Positions 8,996-17,391 of a stretch of DNA of 64,000 nt are shown one piece after another; positions within the stretch are counted from its first letter, which is position 1; the number at the start of each line of letters is the position of its first letter. Origin of the DNA: Nonomuraea sp. NBC_00507 (lineage in GTDB: Bacteria > Actinomycetota > Actinomycetes > Streptosporangiales > Streptosporangiaceae). Made by a program: the position numbers and the translations under genes. The DNA lies in contig NZ_CP107853.1 of NCBI RefSeq assembly GCF_036013525.1, positions 806,001 to 870,000 on the forward strand. The letters run 5' to 3'. The notes under the pieces were generated by a model. It ran no database searches. It was given only the letters and a program-made list of their open reading frames with translations, and was not told the DNA's origin.

Positions 8996-10234
8996 ATGCT
9001 TGCCCGTGTCGCCCTTGCGGTGATCATCGCCTCGGCCCTCGTCGCGGAGGGGCGCCCCGTCGCCGCCGCCCCCATCGCCCACACCCGCGTCGTGACGGCC
9101 GACCCGATCGACAACACCCCCCACGTGCTCGACGGCATCGTCAACACCATCGCCGTCGTCGGCCACACCGCCGTGGTCGGCGGCGCGTTCAGCGAGGTAG
9201 CGGACGCCGAACGCACCACCGCCCTGCCTCGGCACAACCTGTTCGCCTTCGATCTGCGCACCGGCCGGATCCTGCCCGGCTTCGCGCCCATCGTGACCGG
9301 CCCCGTCTACGGGCTGGCCGCGGGCGAGCACGGCACCGTCTACGTCGGCGGCGAGTTCTACGGCGTCAACGGCACCCGCGCCCGAGCGCTCGCCAGGCTG
9401 CGGATCTCCGACGGCGCGCTGGTGCCGGGCTTCCGGCCGCGCCTCATCGGCGGCTCGGTGTCCGCGCTGGCCAGGCAGGGCGGCAAGCTGTACGTCGGCG
9501 GCGACTTCGTCGGCCCGCGCGAGGCGCTGGCCAGGCTGGACGCGACCACGGGGGCGGCCGACCCGGGCTTCGCCATCACACCGGGAGCGCCGCTGACCTC
9601 CGCGGCCAAGGTCTACTCGCTGGCCGTCTCGCGCGGGCGGCTCGCCGTGGACGGCACGTTCACCACACTCGACGGCCACTCCAGGCCCCAGCTCGGGCTG
9701 ATCGACATCAGCGGCCCGGTGGCCAAGGTCGCCCCGTGGCGGACCTCGGCCTACGCGCGCAAATGCGCCTCCGCGTTCCCCTCGTACGTCCGCGGGCTCG
9801 ACTTCGCGCCCGACGGCAGCTACTTCGCGGTCGTCACCACAGGCGGCGCCAGAGGCGGGATGTGCGACACGGCCGCCAGGTTCGAGACGTACGCCAAGGG
9901 CTCGAACATCCGGCCCACCTGGATCAACGCCACGGGCGGCGACTCGCTCTACGCGGTCGCGGTGACGGGGGCGGCCGTCTTCGTCGGCGGGCATCAGCGC
10001 TGGCTGGACAATCCGCGAGGGCGGGACTCGGCCGGTCCTGGAGCGGTCTCACGGCCGGGCATCGGCGCCATTCATCCGCGCACCGGAAAGGCCCTCAGTT
10101 GGAATCCCACACGGGAGCGCGGCATCGGCGTGAAGGCGTTTTCAGCGCATCACACCGGACTACTTGTCGGTAGTGACACAACGAGACTCGGACGGGAGTA
10201 CCATGCCCGGATTGGCATGTTCCCTCTGCCCTAG
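8996..10234 (+). CDS. Secreted beta-propeller-like protein
   Basis: 412 residues with a signal peptide (about residues 1-25, ending VAAAP). The rest consists of repeated blades of the type YVGGEF / ALARL..TG...PGF, reminiscent of delta-60 or other bacterial propeller repeats. It has no catalytic motif I recognise; a cell-surface or extracellular binding role is likely. Four cysteine residues are scattered late in the chain. The ATG at 8996 follows only a weak GGGG. Its stop codon overlaps the stop of the convergent DUF4229 gene in a shared CTAG. Confidence 0.75.
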   Translation: MLARVALAVIIASALVAEGRPVAAAPIAHTRVVTADPIDNTPHVLDGIVNTIAVVGHTAVVGGAFSEVADAERTTALPRHNLFAFDLRTGRILPGFAPIVTGPVYGLAAGEHGTVYVGGEFYGVNGTRARALARLRISDGALVPGFRPRLIGGSVSALARQGGKLYVGGDFVGPREALARLDATTGAADPGFAITPGAPLTSAAKVYSLAVSRGRLAVDGTFTTLDGHSRPQLGLIDISGPVAKVAPWRTSAYARKCASAFPSYVRGLDFAPDGSYFAVVTTGGARGGMCDTAARFETYAKGSNIRPTWINATGGDSLYAVAVTGAAVFVGGHQRWLDNPRGRDSAGPGAVSRPGIGAIHPRTGKALSWNPTRERGIGVKAFSAHHTGLLVGSDTTRLGREYHARIGMFPLP

Positions 10235-10449
10235 TCGTCCTGCGGCTTCGGCCGGTCGATCTTGTCGCTGATCCGTTCGCTCATGGCGTCACGCTGCTTG
10301 GACAGCAGGACGTAGCTGGCCAGACCGCTGATCAAGAAGGCACCCAGGATCAAGAACAGCGGATTTGTCAGACCGAGCAGGTACAGCACACCGAGGGTCA
10401 CGATGAACAGGCCGATCCGCGACGCGGTGTAAACGAGAACGGGACGCAC
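10231..10449 (-). CDS. DUF4229 family small membrane protein
   Basis: 72 residues with two predicted transmembrane helices (about 8-24 and 29-47) followed by a charged tail (SKQRDAMSERISDKIDRPKP). This is the layout of the actinobacterial DUF4229 family, whose function is unknown. It starts with GTG at 10449. The gene is convergent with the propeller gene and shares the CTAG stop overlap. In other actinomycetes I recall this family near menaquinone genes, which fits here, but no role can be assigned. Confidence 0.8.
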   Translation of the reverse strand: MRPVLVYTASRIGLFIVTLGVLYLLGLTNPLFLILGAFLISGLASYVLLSKQRDAMSERISDKIDRPKPQDD

Positions 10450-10706
10450 AGGTTCGAGGTTACTCGGGCCTGTGGACCGGTCGCTCTTCGCATCGGACGC
10501 GTGCGCTGCTACTGTTCCCAGTTAGGGAGTTTCGTAAAGAAACACCCACGAGAGCCCCAAAGAGGCTCTATCATATAACAATCGGGCAGTCAGCTGATAA
10601 CAACCCGTGATCTTTGTAGAAAACCACGGATAAATCAGGCTTCGCTCGACACACTGGTTACCTGTCCGCCCGCTGGCAGGAAGCGGGATGCGAGGGGGAG
10701 AGATTG
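10450..10706. other. Intergenic region upstream of bldC
   Basis: This 257-base, relatively AT-rich gap holds the divergent promoters of the DUF4229 gene and bldC. Two short inverted repeats are visible: GTTTC/GAAAC around 10529-10543, and AGAGCC/GGCTCT around 10551-10570. No further gene was seen. Confidence 0.5.
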
Positions 10707-10928
10707 GTGGAGAGTAGCAGCGAGCGTCTGCTGACCCCAGGAGAGGTTGCCGCCCTCTTCCGGGTAGACCCAAAGACGGTTACGCGCTGGGCTGCGGCAG
10801 GCCGCATCAGCAGTATCCGCACCCCCGGAGGGCACCGGCGTTTCCGCGAGTCGGAAGTGCACGCCCTTCTCCGAGGCGAGGACGTTCTTACGGCCGACAG
10901 GCCGACAGGTGAGTCCCCGCGCGTATGA
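10707..10928 (+). CDS. bldC: Developmental regulator BldC (MerR-like DNA-binding protein)
   Basis: A 73-residue protein that is essentially one winged helix-turn-helix (LLTPGEVAALFRVDPKTVTRWAA, then TPGGHRRFRESEVHALL). This is the architecture and signature of Streptomyces BldC, which binds DNA cooperatively as head-to-tail oligomers and holds back sporulation genes. I chose the GTG at 10707 over an adjacent TTG because GGGGGAG lies 6 bases before it. It has no effector domain, unlike true MerR proteins. The gene stands alone, with the zincin pair convergent from the right. Confidence 0.92.
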   Translation: MESSSERLLTPGEVAALFRVDPKTVTRWAAAGRISSIRTPGGHRRFRESEVHALLRGEDVLTADRPTGESPRV

Positions 10929-11030
10929 CGATCCGCGCAGACGGTGATCCTGTGACCATGGCAGGGTCACCGCCGGCGGACCCCACTTTTCGCGTGCTTC
11001 CGGCACACTTCCGTACGGAAAGCATGGGGC

Positions 11031-11059
11031 GGCGCCAACCGCCGACCGTGGCTGGCGCC
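11031..11059. terminator. Hairpin between bldC and the convergent zincin unit
   Basis: Arms GGCGCCA (11031-11037) and TGGCGCC (11053-11059) form a 7-bp stem without a T-run, in the gap between convergent genes. A 12-bp palindrome, TTCCGTACGGAA, lies just before it at 11009-11020. Likely a bidirectional terminator; the palindrome may be a separate binding site. Confidence 0.45.
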
Positions 11060-11073
11060 TGTCCTCTGCTTGA

Positions 11074-11319
11074 TCAGGCGTCCTCTTCCTGCTCCGCCTT
11101 GAATTCCAGGAACTCGCGCTCCAGGTCGTCGTTCTCCTCTTCCCAGCGCTTGCGGCGCGTCGCCGCCTCCTCCTCGGTCAGCGACTCGGCCAGCCACTGC
11201 TCGTAGTCCGCGTCGCCGGGCTGCACCTCCACGTAGGCGTTGCCGATCAGGCGGCCGTCCTCGCTGGTCAGGCTCTGCGGTACGCGCAAGGTCCCGTCCG
11301 CGAGCCGGATGACGTACAT
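11074..11319 (-). CDS. Small acidic protein, partner of the lethal-factor-like zincin
   Basis: 81 residues with no signal peptide. The N-terminal half looks like a small beta fold (MYVIRLADGTLRVP). The C-terminal half is a charged, strongly acidic helix (EEEAATRRKRWEEEN, then EFKAEQEEDA), probably coiled coil. It starts 11 bases after the stop of the zincin gene, so both are surely co-transcribed. I do not recognise the family. The pairing with a basic putative metallopeptidase suggests an inhibitor, immunity or chaperone role, but this is inference only. Confidence 0.75.
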   Translation of the reverse strand: MYVIRLADGTLRVPQSLTSEDGRLIGNAYVEVQPGDADYEQWLAESLTEEEAATRRKRWEEENDDLEREFLEFKAEQEEDA

Positions 11320-11330
11320 GACCGAACCAC

Positions 11331-12344
11331 CTAGATTCCGTAGCGCCGGTTGAAGAACAGCATGACGTTGAGAGCCATCCGCGTGTCGCCCCCGAGCATG
11401 TCGACGAGCGCGGGACGCTGCCGGGCGGCGATGGCGGCGAAGGCGTCGGCGAAGAACTCCTTGCGCCCGAGCCCGCCGCCCTGGCGGTGGAAGGCCGAGG
11501 CGAGGATGGGCCTGGCCCCCTCGTAGAGGTGCACGAACTCTGGCGAATCGGATACCCAGTCGCCGTAGGCCGAGTCGATGTCGTCGATGGCGTGGCCGAC
11601 CTCGTGCATCATCACGTCAGGAGTGGGCGAGGGGCGGTCACCCACGACGATCTTGCGGTCTCCGTAGGCGCCGGCGCAGATGTCCCACGTGGCGCGGCCC
11701 GACGGTAACGGAGCGCCGCGTAAGTAGCCCATGTCGTCGAGTTCGGGGACGCCGCCCGGGCCGACGTAGATGCCCTCCAGGCCGTTCGCGAGCTTCTCCT
11801 TCAGCCGGTCGGGCAGCCTGGCGAGGCTCTCGACGGCGCGTACGACGTCGGGCGGCGGCGGGCCCAGCCTGGCATCCCACTGGCGGTGCAGGATCCGCTC
11901 CAGCTTCCCGCAGTGGCGCAGGCCGTCGCCCATGGACGGCACGTCCGGCCGGTGCGGTTGCGCCCTGAGGGGGCGGTCGTCGAGCTCGAAGTCGTACCAG
12001 GAGTAGCTGGGGCGCTCCATCACGGCCGCGGACAGCTCGTGGCGTTCGCGCACCGCGAAGCCGTCCCAGGTCGTCTTCTGAGCCTCGGGACGTGCCCGCT
12101 CGTGCTCGCCCGGCCACAGCGGCCGCTCCGGCCGCTCAGCGCCCGGCCAGCGGCGTCGCTTGGCGCCGTTGAGCCCCTGGCCCTCCGGCGAGCCGCTCCG
12201 GGCCTCCTGGAGCCTCTCACGGGCGTTGGACCAGAATGAGCGCTCCGCCCCTCGCGGGGCCTCCGCACGGCGCGAGAACAGGTACGACCCGCGCCGCCAC
12301 CAGCGGCCACGACGATGGCGGCCCTTGTCGTTGGAAAAGGCCAT
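11331..12344 (-). CDS. Anthrax-lethal-factor-like (ATLF) zinc metallopeptidase domain protein
   Basis: 337 residues. The first 110 are basic and tryptophan/arginine-rich (RGRWWRRGSYLFSRR) and look disordered. The C-terminal 150 residues match the lethal-factor catalytic fold: GIYVGPGG before the active site, the zinc motif HEVGHAIDD and the downstream EFFADAF glutamate that would be the third ligand, closing with FFNRRYGI. Anthrax lethal factor has HEFGHAVDD and EFFAEAF at the same places. No signal peptide or secretion tag is visible. It is translated just before the small acidic protein. An effector, toxin or intracellular processing protease are all possible. Confidence 0.75.
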   Translation of the reverse strand: MAFSNDKGRHRRGRWWRRGSYLFSRRAEAPRGAERSFWSNARERLQEARSGSPEGQGLNGAKRRRWPGAERPERPLWPGEHERARPEAQKTTWDGFAVRERHELSAAVMERPSYSWYDFELDDRPLRAQPHRPDVPSMGDGLRHCGKLERILHRQWDARLGPPPPDVVRAVESLARLPDRLKEKLANGLEGIYVGPGGVPELDDMGYLRGAPLPSGRATWDICAGAYGDRKIVVGDRPSPTPDVMMHEVGHAIDDIDSAYGDWVSDSPEFVHLYEGARPILASAFHRQGGGLGRKEFFADAFAAIAARQRPALVDMLGGDTRMALNVMLFFNRRYGI

Positions 12345-12456
12345 CGCACCCCCTCAACGCCCGTGGCAGCCTGCGGACACTCCACGGTACGACGGGGATC
12401 TTCTCCAAGTCACCCGAAACGGGACAACCGGAAGCACGATCACGTCGCGAATGGCT

Positions 12457-12471
12457 TACAGTTCGGGCATG
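12457..12471 (+). promoter_or_regulatory. Possible leaderless promoter of the PLDc_N gene
   Basis: TACAGT (12457-12462) is a good actinobacterial -10 element, placed 6 bases before the ATG at 12469. This would start transcription at or next to the start codon. No ribosome-binding site precedes this ATG, which agrees with a leaderless message. Confidence 0.4.
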
Positions 12472-12762
12472 GCAGGTGTTCTGATCGGCCTGGCGCTGCT
12501 GGCCTTCTGGCTCTTTTCCATCTTCGACGTGATCACTTCACCGGAAGACGAGGTTAGGAACGTACCAAAGGCCCTGTGGATCCTGGTCGTCGTGCTGGTC
12601 CCACTGCTCGGCGGCCTGGTCTGGCTGGCGCGCGGCCGCCCGCGGACCCCGCGGGAGGCCTGGCCGGTGCCCCCCGGCCCCGGCATGCCGAAGGGCCCCG
12701 ACGACGACCCTGACTTCCTGCGCGACCTCGACCGCCGGATGCGGGGTGACGACCTGGGCTAG
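12469..12762 (+). CDS. PLDc_N domain membrane protein
   Basis: 97 residues with two transmembrane helices (about 3-20 and 37-56) separated by FDVITSPEDEVRNVPKALW. This is the N-terminal phospholipase-D-like membrane module (PLDc_N) widespread in actinobacteria; no phospholipase catalytic domain follows. The proline-rich cytosolic tail ends with DPDFLRDLDRRMRGDD. I chose the ATG at 12469; an in-frame ATG at 12451 is the alternative. It ends one base before the convergent ccsB gene. Function is unknown. Confidence 0.75.
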   Translation: MAGVLIGLALLAFWLFSIFDVITSPEDEVRNVPKALWILVVVLVPLLGGLVWLARGRPRTPREAWPVPPGPGMPKGPDDDPDFLRDLDRRMRGDDLG

Positions 12763-12763
12763 G

Positions 12764-13786
12764 TCACACGTCGGCGTAGCTGTGCAGACCGCTGATGAAG
12801 ATGTTGACGCCGATCAGGTTGAACAGCAGGCAGGCGAACGCCACCAGTTGCACGATCGTCGCGGCCCGCCCGCGCCATCCGGCCGTCACCCTTGCGTGCA
12901 GGTAGGCCGCGTAAGCCACCCACGTGATGAACGACCAGACCTCCTTGGGGTCCCAGCCCCAGTAGCGGCCCCAGGCGCGGTCCGCCCACAACGCTCCCGC
13001 GATGACCGCGAACGTCCACAGCGGGAAAGCGAACACGATCGCCCGGTGCGCCACCCGCTCCAGGTCCTCACGGGCCGGCAGGCGGGACATCCCGTCCCCG
13101 CGCAGCAGATAGAGGATGCCGGCGACGCCGGCCATCGTCAGCAGGCCGCTGGCGATGATCGCCGCGGTGACGTGGATGGCGATCCAGTACGAGTTCAGCG
13201 CGGGCACCACCGGGCCCGCGGCCGTGTAGAACACCTTGACGGCGAGCCCGAGCCCGAGCGCGGCCGTCACCATGACGAAGGCGCCGAGGAAGCGGACGTT
13301 GTGGCGCAGCTGGGTGCCGAGGAACGCGGTCACGGCGGCGAAGCAGATGGCCACCACGAACTCGTACATGTTGCCCCACGGCCACCGCTCCACGGCCAGG
13401 CCGCGGGTGGCGATGGCCCCCAGATTGGCAACCCAGCCGACCCAGGCGAGCACCAGCGCCACCATCCCGGCCCTGGCCGCCCCCGGCGACTGCCCGTCCT
13501 GGCCCTCGGCCTCTCCGGCCACGGTCGCTCCGCCGGGCAGCGCCGGGAAGGCGGTGTCGGACGGCGCGCCAGCGTCGACGGCCCCGGCCGATCCGGCCAC
13601 AGCCACTCCGGCCGCCACCGGTTGCCGGACGGCGTGCCGCTTGGCGTCGGCCCCGTCGGCCTTCTTGCCCGGCCGGAAGCGTCCGAAGGCCAGCTCAGTC
13701 GCGAAGGCGACCATGGCGAAGACGTAGAGCAGGACCGCGGCGACGACGAAATAGTCGCTCGCCTCGGCCAGTTGCTCAGCGGACAT
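12764..13786 (-). CDS. ccsB: Cytochrome c biogenesis protein CcsB (system II heme lyase, CcsA-type subunit)
   Basis: Polytopic membrane protein that presents heme for attachment to apocytochrome c, working with ResB. The 340-residue chain has the tryptophan-rich heme motif WGRYWGWDPKEVWSFITW near residues 270-287. Candidate heme-ligand histidines sit in YWIAIHVTAAI and the C-terminal SGLHSY. An alanine/glycine-rich, poorly conserved insertion of about 65 residues (roughly 40-105) follows the first helix. The start overlaps the resB end by 11 bases. It is the last gene of the resA-ccdA-resB-ccsB operon. Confidence 0.93.
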   Translation of the reverse strand: MSAEQLAEASDYFVVAAVLLYVFAMVAFATELAFGRFRPGKKADGADAKRHAVRQPVAAGVAVAGSAGAVDAGAPSDTAFPALPGGATVAGEAEGQDGQSPGAARAGMVALVLAWVGWVANLGAIATRGLAVERWPWGNMYEFVVAICFAAVTAFLGTQLRHNVRFLGAFVMVTAALGLGLAVKVFYTAAGPVVPALNSYWIAIHVTAAIIASGLLTMAGVAGILYLLRGDGMSRLPAREDLERVAHRAIVFAFPLWTFAVIAGALWADRAWGRYWGWDPKEVWSFITWVAYAAYLHARVTAGWRGRAATIVQLVAFACLLFNLIGVNIFISGLHSYADV

Positions 13787-15347
13787 CCTTCTCTCCTGCC
13801 GATAGAACCTTGACGATGTCGGCGAACTCCTCGGCGAAGCCCGCTGCGGAGCCCTCGGTGCGGGTCAGGCCGCCCACCTCGACCCTGCCCCCATCGGGGC
13901 CCTCCTTGACCCGCACGAAGACCCTGCGCCGCCGGATCATGAGCGAGAGCGCGATGGCGACGACGGCCGTCCCGGCGGACACCAGGGCGGGCACCCGCCC
14001 CGGGTCGTAGGCGATCTGGAGAGTGATCCACTCCTTCACGCCCACGAACTCCAGCTTGCCCGCCCCTTCCGGCAGGTCGACCGACTGCCCGGCGGCGAGC
14101 GGCTTGGGCACGTTCGTGCCCATGACGAGCGGCTTGAGCTTTTTCATGACCTCGGACGGCGCGAGCTCGTAAACCGACTGCGGCTTGCCCGAGCGCATGC
14201 CCAGGTCGCCGGAGAAGGCCCCGATGAGCTGCACCTCGGGGTTGAGCTCCCCGGGGAAGGCGGAGGCGTAGGTGCCGTCGGTCAGCGGCACGCTGGTGGG
14301 CAGGAACCGCAGCAGGAAGCCCAGCTGCTCCGGCTGCGCGTCCGGCGCCTTGACCACGCATCCCGAGGTCATCGTGGCCTTGTCCTCGATCAGGCACGGC
14401 ACCGCGCCCTCGAACGCCACCTGCCCCTTGCCGTCGGTGACCTTGAAGACGGGGGCGTAGCCGTTGCCGATCAGGTAGGTCTGCGTGCCGTTGACCTCGA
14501 GCGGCGTGTTGACCTTGAGGTCGAAGTCCCTGGCGGGCGCGTCCGGCGAGTCGTTGACCTTGAGACGCGCTGTGTAGTCGAGCGCCTGCCCCTTCTTGTC
14601 GCCCTCGACCTGGTAGGCGACCTTGAAGTCGGCCAGCTGGAGCGAGAACGGCTCCAGCGACTCGGCCGACACCTGACTACCCGGGATGTACCGGTCGTAG
14701 GCGGCCACCGTGTTGGCGAACCCGTCGCCCTCCACGACCAGGACGTTGCCGCGGTAGCCGAACAAGGAGCCCGCGCCGATCGCGAGCAGGACGCCGAGCA
14801 GGGCGATGTGGAAGAACAGGTTTCCCGTCTCGCGCAGGTAGCCCTTCTCCGCCGACACCCAGCCGTCCCCGGTCACGACGCGGAAGCGCAGCTTGCGCAG
14901 CCGCCGGGCGGCCTCCTCGACCTCCAAGTCCCCCTCGAACGCGGCCGCGTGGGGCAGCCGCGACAGGTTTTTCGGCGCGGCGGGCGGCTTGCGACGCAGC
15001 TCGCGCAGGTAGGTCGCGGTGCGCGGGATGATGCAGCCGATCAGCGAGGTGAACAGCAGCAGGTAGACGGCCGCGAACCAGGTGGAGGTGAACACCTCGA
15101 ACAGCTGGAACCTGTCGTACCACTCGGCCAGCGTCGGGTTCTGCTCGTAGAGCCGCGCCACCTTGTCGGGCTCGACGCCGCGCTGCGGCACCAGAGAGCC
15201 GGGCACCGAGCCGAGCGCCAGCAGGAACAGCAGGATCAGCGCCGTCCGCATCGAGGTGAGCGTGCGCCACCCCCACCGCAGCCAGCCCACCAGCCCGAAC
15301 CCCGCCTGCTTGGGCGCCTGCTCCTTCTCCAGCTCCTGAACGCTCAT
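13776..15347 (-). CDS. resB: Cytochrome c biogenesis protein ResB
   Basis: Membrane partner of CcsB in system II cytochrome c maturation, proposed to hold apocytochrome c outside the membrane. The 523-residue protein has early membrane helices (TALILLFLLALGSVPGSLVPQ and VFTSTWFAAVYLLLF), a large extracellular domain, and a last helix near VSAGTAVVAIALSLM. The ATG at 15347 shares one base with the ccdA stop (TGATG); the frame is open further upstream inside ccdA but that part is not a family match. The C-terminal tail is charged and cytosolic. Confidence 0.93.
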   Translation of the reverse strand: MSVQELEKEQAPKQAGFGLVGWLRWGWRTLTSMRTALILLFLLALGSVPGSLVPQRGVEPDKVARLYEQNPTLAEWYDRFQLFEVFTSTWFAAVYLLLFTSLIGCIIPRTATYLRELRRKPPAAPKNLSRLPHAAAFEGDLEVEEAARRLRKLRFRVVTGDGWVSAEKGYLRETGNLFFHIALLGVLLAIGAGSLFGYRGNVLVVEGDGFANTVAAYDRYIPGSQVSAESLEPFSLQLADFKVAYQVEGDKKGQALDYTARLKVNDSPDAPARDFDLKVNTPLEVNGTQTYLIGNGYAPVFKVTDGKGQVAFEGAVPCLIEDKATMTSGCVVKAPDAQPEQLGFLLRFLPTSVPLTDGTYASAFPGELNPEVQLIGAFSGDLGMRSGKPQSVYELAPSEVMKKLKPLVMGTNVPKPLAAGQSVDLPEGAGKLEFVGVKEWITLQIAYDPGRVPALVSAGTAVVAIALSLMIRRRRVFVRVKEGPDGGRVEVGGLTRTEGSAAGFAEEFADIVKVLSAGEKDVR

Positions 15348-16069
15348 CAGATCACCGGCTCGAATGCGCCGATCAGCCCCTGCATGCCCGCGATCATCTG
15401 TCCCCAGACCCCGGTCACCAGCAGCAGGCCGACGGCCACCATCATGCCGCCGCCGATCCTGGTGATCAGACGTGAGTGCTTGCGGATGGCCCGGAACGTG
15501 CGCAGCGCCTTGCTGTAGGCGAGCGCCGCGCCCACGAACGGCAGCCCGAGGCCCAGCGCGTACGCCAGGGCCAGGAGGGCCCCGCGGGCGGCGCTGCCCT
15601 CGTTGAGCCCGAGTGTCAGCACGACGGCGAGTGTGGGCCCGATGCACGGCGTCCACCCCAGCCCGAACACCACCCCGAGCAACGGCGCCCCGGCCAGCCC
15701 CGCGGCCGGCAACCGGTGAATCCGCACGTCCCGCATCAACCCGGGCACCACGCCCAGGAACGCCAGCCCGAGCAGGATCGTCAGCACCCCGAGCACGCGT
15801 GTGATGATCTCGGCGTTGCCCAGCAGCACCGACCCGAGCCCGCCGAACAACGCCCCGCTGAGCACGAACACCACGCCGAAGCCGGCCACGAACAACGCCG
15901 TCCCGAGCACCAGCCGTCCCCGCTTGGGGTCGGCGCTCATGCCCGTCACGTACGACAGGTAGCCCGGCACCAGCGGCAGCACGCACGGCGACAGGAACGA
16001 CACCACCCCGGCCAGCACCGCGATCGGCACCGCCAGCAGCAGCGACCCGGAGGCCACGACGTCATTCAT
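15347..16069 (-). CDS. ccdA: Thiol-disulfide carrier CcdA
   Basis: Moves reducing equivalents across the membrane to keep apocytochrome cysteines and ResA reduced. The 240-residue protein has six hydrophobic helices and the two redox cysteines in the expected symmetrical places, FLSPCVLPLVPGYL in helix 1 and WTPCIGPTL in helix 4. The ATG at 16069 lies inside the end of resA (8-base overlap). It sits between the thioredoxin-like resA and resB, as in other actinobacteria. Confidence 0.95.
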   Translation of the reverse strand: MNDVVASGSLLLAVPIAVLAGVVSFLSPCVLPLVPGYLSYVTGMSADPKRGRLVLGTALFVAGFGVVFVLSGALFGGLGSVLLGNAEIITRVLGVLTILLGLAFLGVVPGLMRDVRIHRLPAAGLAGAPLLGVVFGLGWTPCIGPTLAVVLTLGLNEGSAARGALLALAYALGLGLPFVGAALAYSKALRTFRAIRKHSRLITRIGGGMMVAVGLLLVTGVWGQMIAGMQGLIGAFEPVI

Positions 16070-16628
16070 CGCGCACCTTGGTCACCGTGTCCATCAAGTC
16101 GGTGTATTTGACCGCGCCCAGCGCCCTGGCCGCGATCCTGCCCTGCTTGTCGATGATCAACGTGGAGGGGATGGCCGCCGGCGGCACGGTGCCCTGGAAG
16201 GCCAGCGCCACCTTGCCCGGCTGGTCGAAGATCGAGGGGTAGCCGGTCTTCTCGGTGCGCTCGAACGCCAGCGCGTCGGCCTGGCGGTCCTTGAAGTCGA
16301 CGCCGAGGAACTCCACGCCGCTGCCCTTGGTCTTGGCCGCGACCTCCTTGAGCACCGGCGCCTCCGCCCGGCACGGGCCGCACCACGACGCCCAGAAGTT
16401 GAGCACCACGACCTTGCCCTTGTGCGCGGCCAGCGAGGCGTTGCCCCCATCGAGGGTCGGACCTTGGATGGCCGGTGCGGCCTTGCGCTCGCCCGCGGCG
16501 AACACCTGCATCTTCCCGTCGCCCGCGACGAACCGGGTGTCACCCGCCTGCGGCTGCCCGCTCTGGTTGCCGGCGCAGCCCCCGACCAGCACGGCCAGGA
16601 GGACGAGGGAGATGGACTTGGCGCGCAC
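16062..16628 (-). CDS. resA: ResA/TlpA-like thioredoxin lipoprotein
   Basis: Extracytoplasmic thiol reductase for cytochrome c maturation. The 188-residue protein has a lipoprotein signal ending in LVGGC and a thioredoxin domain with the active site FWASWCGPCRAEAP. The cis-proline segment (AAIPSTLIIDKQGRIAA) is also visible. I chose the GTG at 16628 because it places the signal peptide at the N-terminus; the open frame upstream would add 24 unlikely residues. An inverted repeat precedes the gene at 16654-16678. Confidence 0.92.
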   Translation of the reverse strand: MRAKSISLVLLAVLVGGCAGNQSGQPQAGDTRFVAGDGKMQVFAAGERKAAPAIQGPTLDGGNASLAAHKGKVVVLNFWASWCGPCRAEAPVLKEVAAKTKGSGVEFLGVDFKDRQADALAFERTEKTGYPSIFDQPGKVALAFQGTVPPAAIPSTLIIDKQGRIAARALGAVKYTDLMDTVTKVRDE

Positions 16629-16653
16629 GGAGGAAGATCTCCTTGTACTACAA

Positions 16654-16678
16654 CCGGTAGAGCTTGCAACTCTACCGG
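16654..16678. promoter_or_regulatory. Inverted repeat upstream of resA
   Basis: CCGGTAGAG (16654-16662) and its exact complement CTCTACCGG (16670-16678) flank CTTGCAA. It lies between the phosphatase stop and the resA start, 26 bases before the GTG. No T-run follows, so an operator is as likely as a terminator. The regulator is unknown. Confidence 0.5.
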
Positions 16679-16715
16679 CGGGGGCGTACGCCCCTGACAT
16701 CGGGTGACCTCGGGA

Positions 16716-17354
16716 TCAGGCGCCGGGCACGGACGGCCCGGCGTTCAGCGACCCGGCGGGCTCGCTGTAGCCGATGCTGATCAGCCGGTTGCCGTCGAAC
16801 GTGAGCGTGGTGAGGCTGGCCAGCGCACACTGCCTGCGCCGGGGGTCGTGCCAGAGTCTGCGGCCCTCGGCGGCCATCCTGATCGCCCAGATCGGGAGCT
16901 GGTGGCTGACGAGCACGGCCTCGTGCCCGCGTGCCGCCGCCCTGGCCTCCTCGACCATCGACTTCATGCGCTCGACGATGGCCGGGTATGCCTCGCCCCA
17001 TGATGGGCGCAGGGGGTTCCAGAAATAGCGGTAGTTGCGCCAGTCGCGAAACAGCGCCATCCCCTGCCCGACCGGGCGGCCCTCCAGAAGGTTGCCGGCC
17101 TCGATCAGCCGGATGTCCTGCTGGATCTCCAGTCCGAGCTTCTCGGCGAGCGGGGCCGCGGTCTCCAGGGCACGCTCGAGCGGCGAGCTGTAGAGAGCCA
17201 CGATGTCACGACCGCCGACGGCCTTGGCGACCGTCTCGGCCATGAGCTGACCTGTCTCGGACAGGTGGTAGTCGGGCAGCCTGCCGTAGAGGATGCCGCT
17301 GGGATTGTGCACCTCACCGTGGCGCAGAAGGTGGACGACGGTGGTTTCAGCCAT
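16716..17354 (-). CDS. Histidine phosphatase family protein (phosphoglycerate-mutase-like)
   Basis: 212 residues of the branch-1 histidine phosphatase fold. The catalytic LLRHGEVHN motif lies near the N-terminus, YSSPLERALETA follows, and the second histidine is in LVSHQLPIW. The natural substrate cannot be read from sequence; a small-molecule or housekeeping phosphatase is more likely than glycolytic mutase. The same gene precedes resA in mycobacteria, as I recall, which suggests a long-standing association with cytochrome c maturation. The ATG is at 17354. Confidence 0.9.
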   Translation of the reverse strand: MAETTVVHLLRHGEVHNPSGILYGRLPDYHLSETGQLMAETVAKAVGGRDIVALYSSPLERALETAAPLAEKLGLEIQQDIRLIEAGNLLEGRPVGQGMALFRDWRNYRYFWNPLRPSWGEAYPAIVERMKSMVEEARAAARGHEAVLVSHQLPIWAIRMAAEGRRLWHDPRRRQCALASLTTLTFDGNRLISIGYSEPAGSLNAGPSVPGA

Positions 17355-17391
17355 GGTGTGGAAAGCCTATCCGCTGGATCAGGTCACACGG

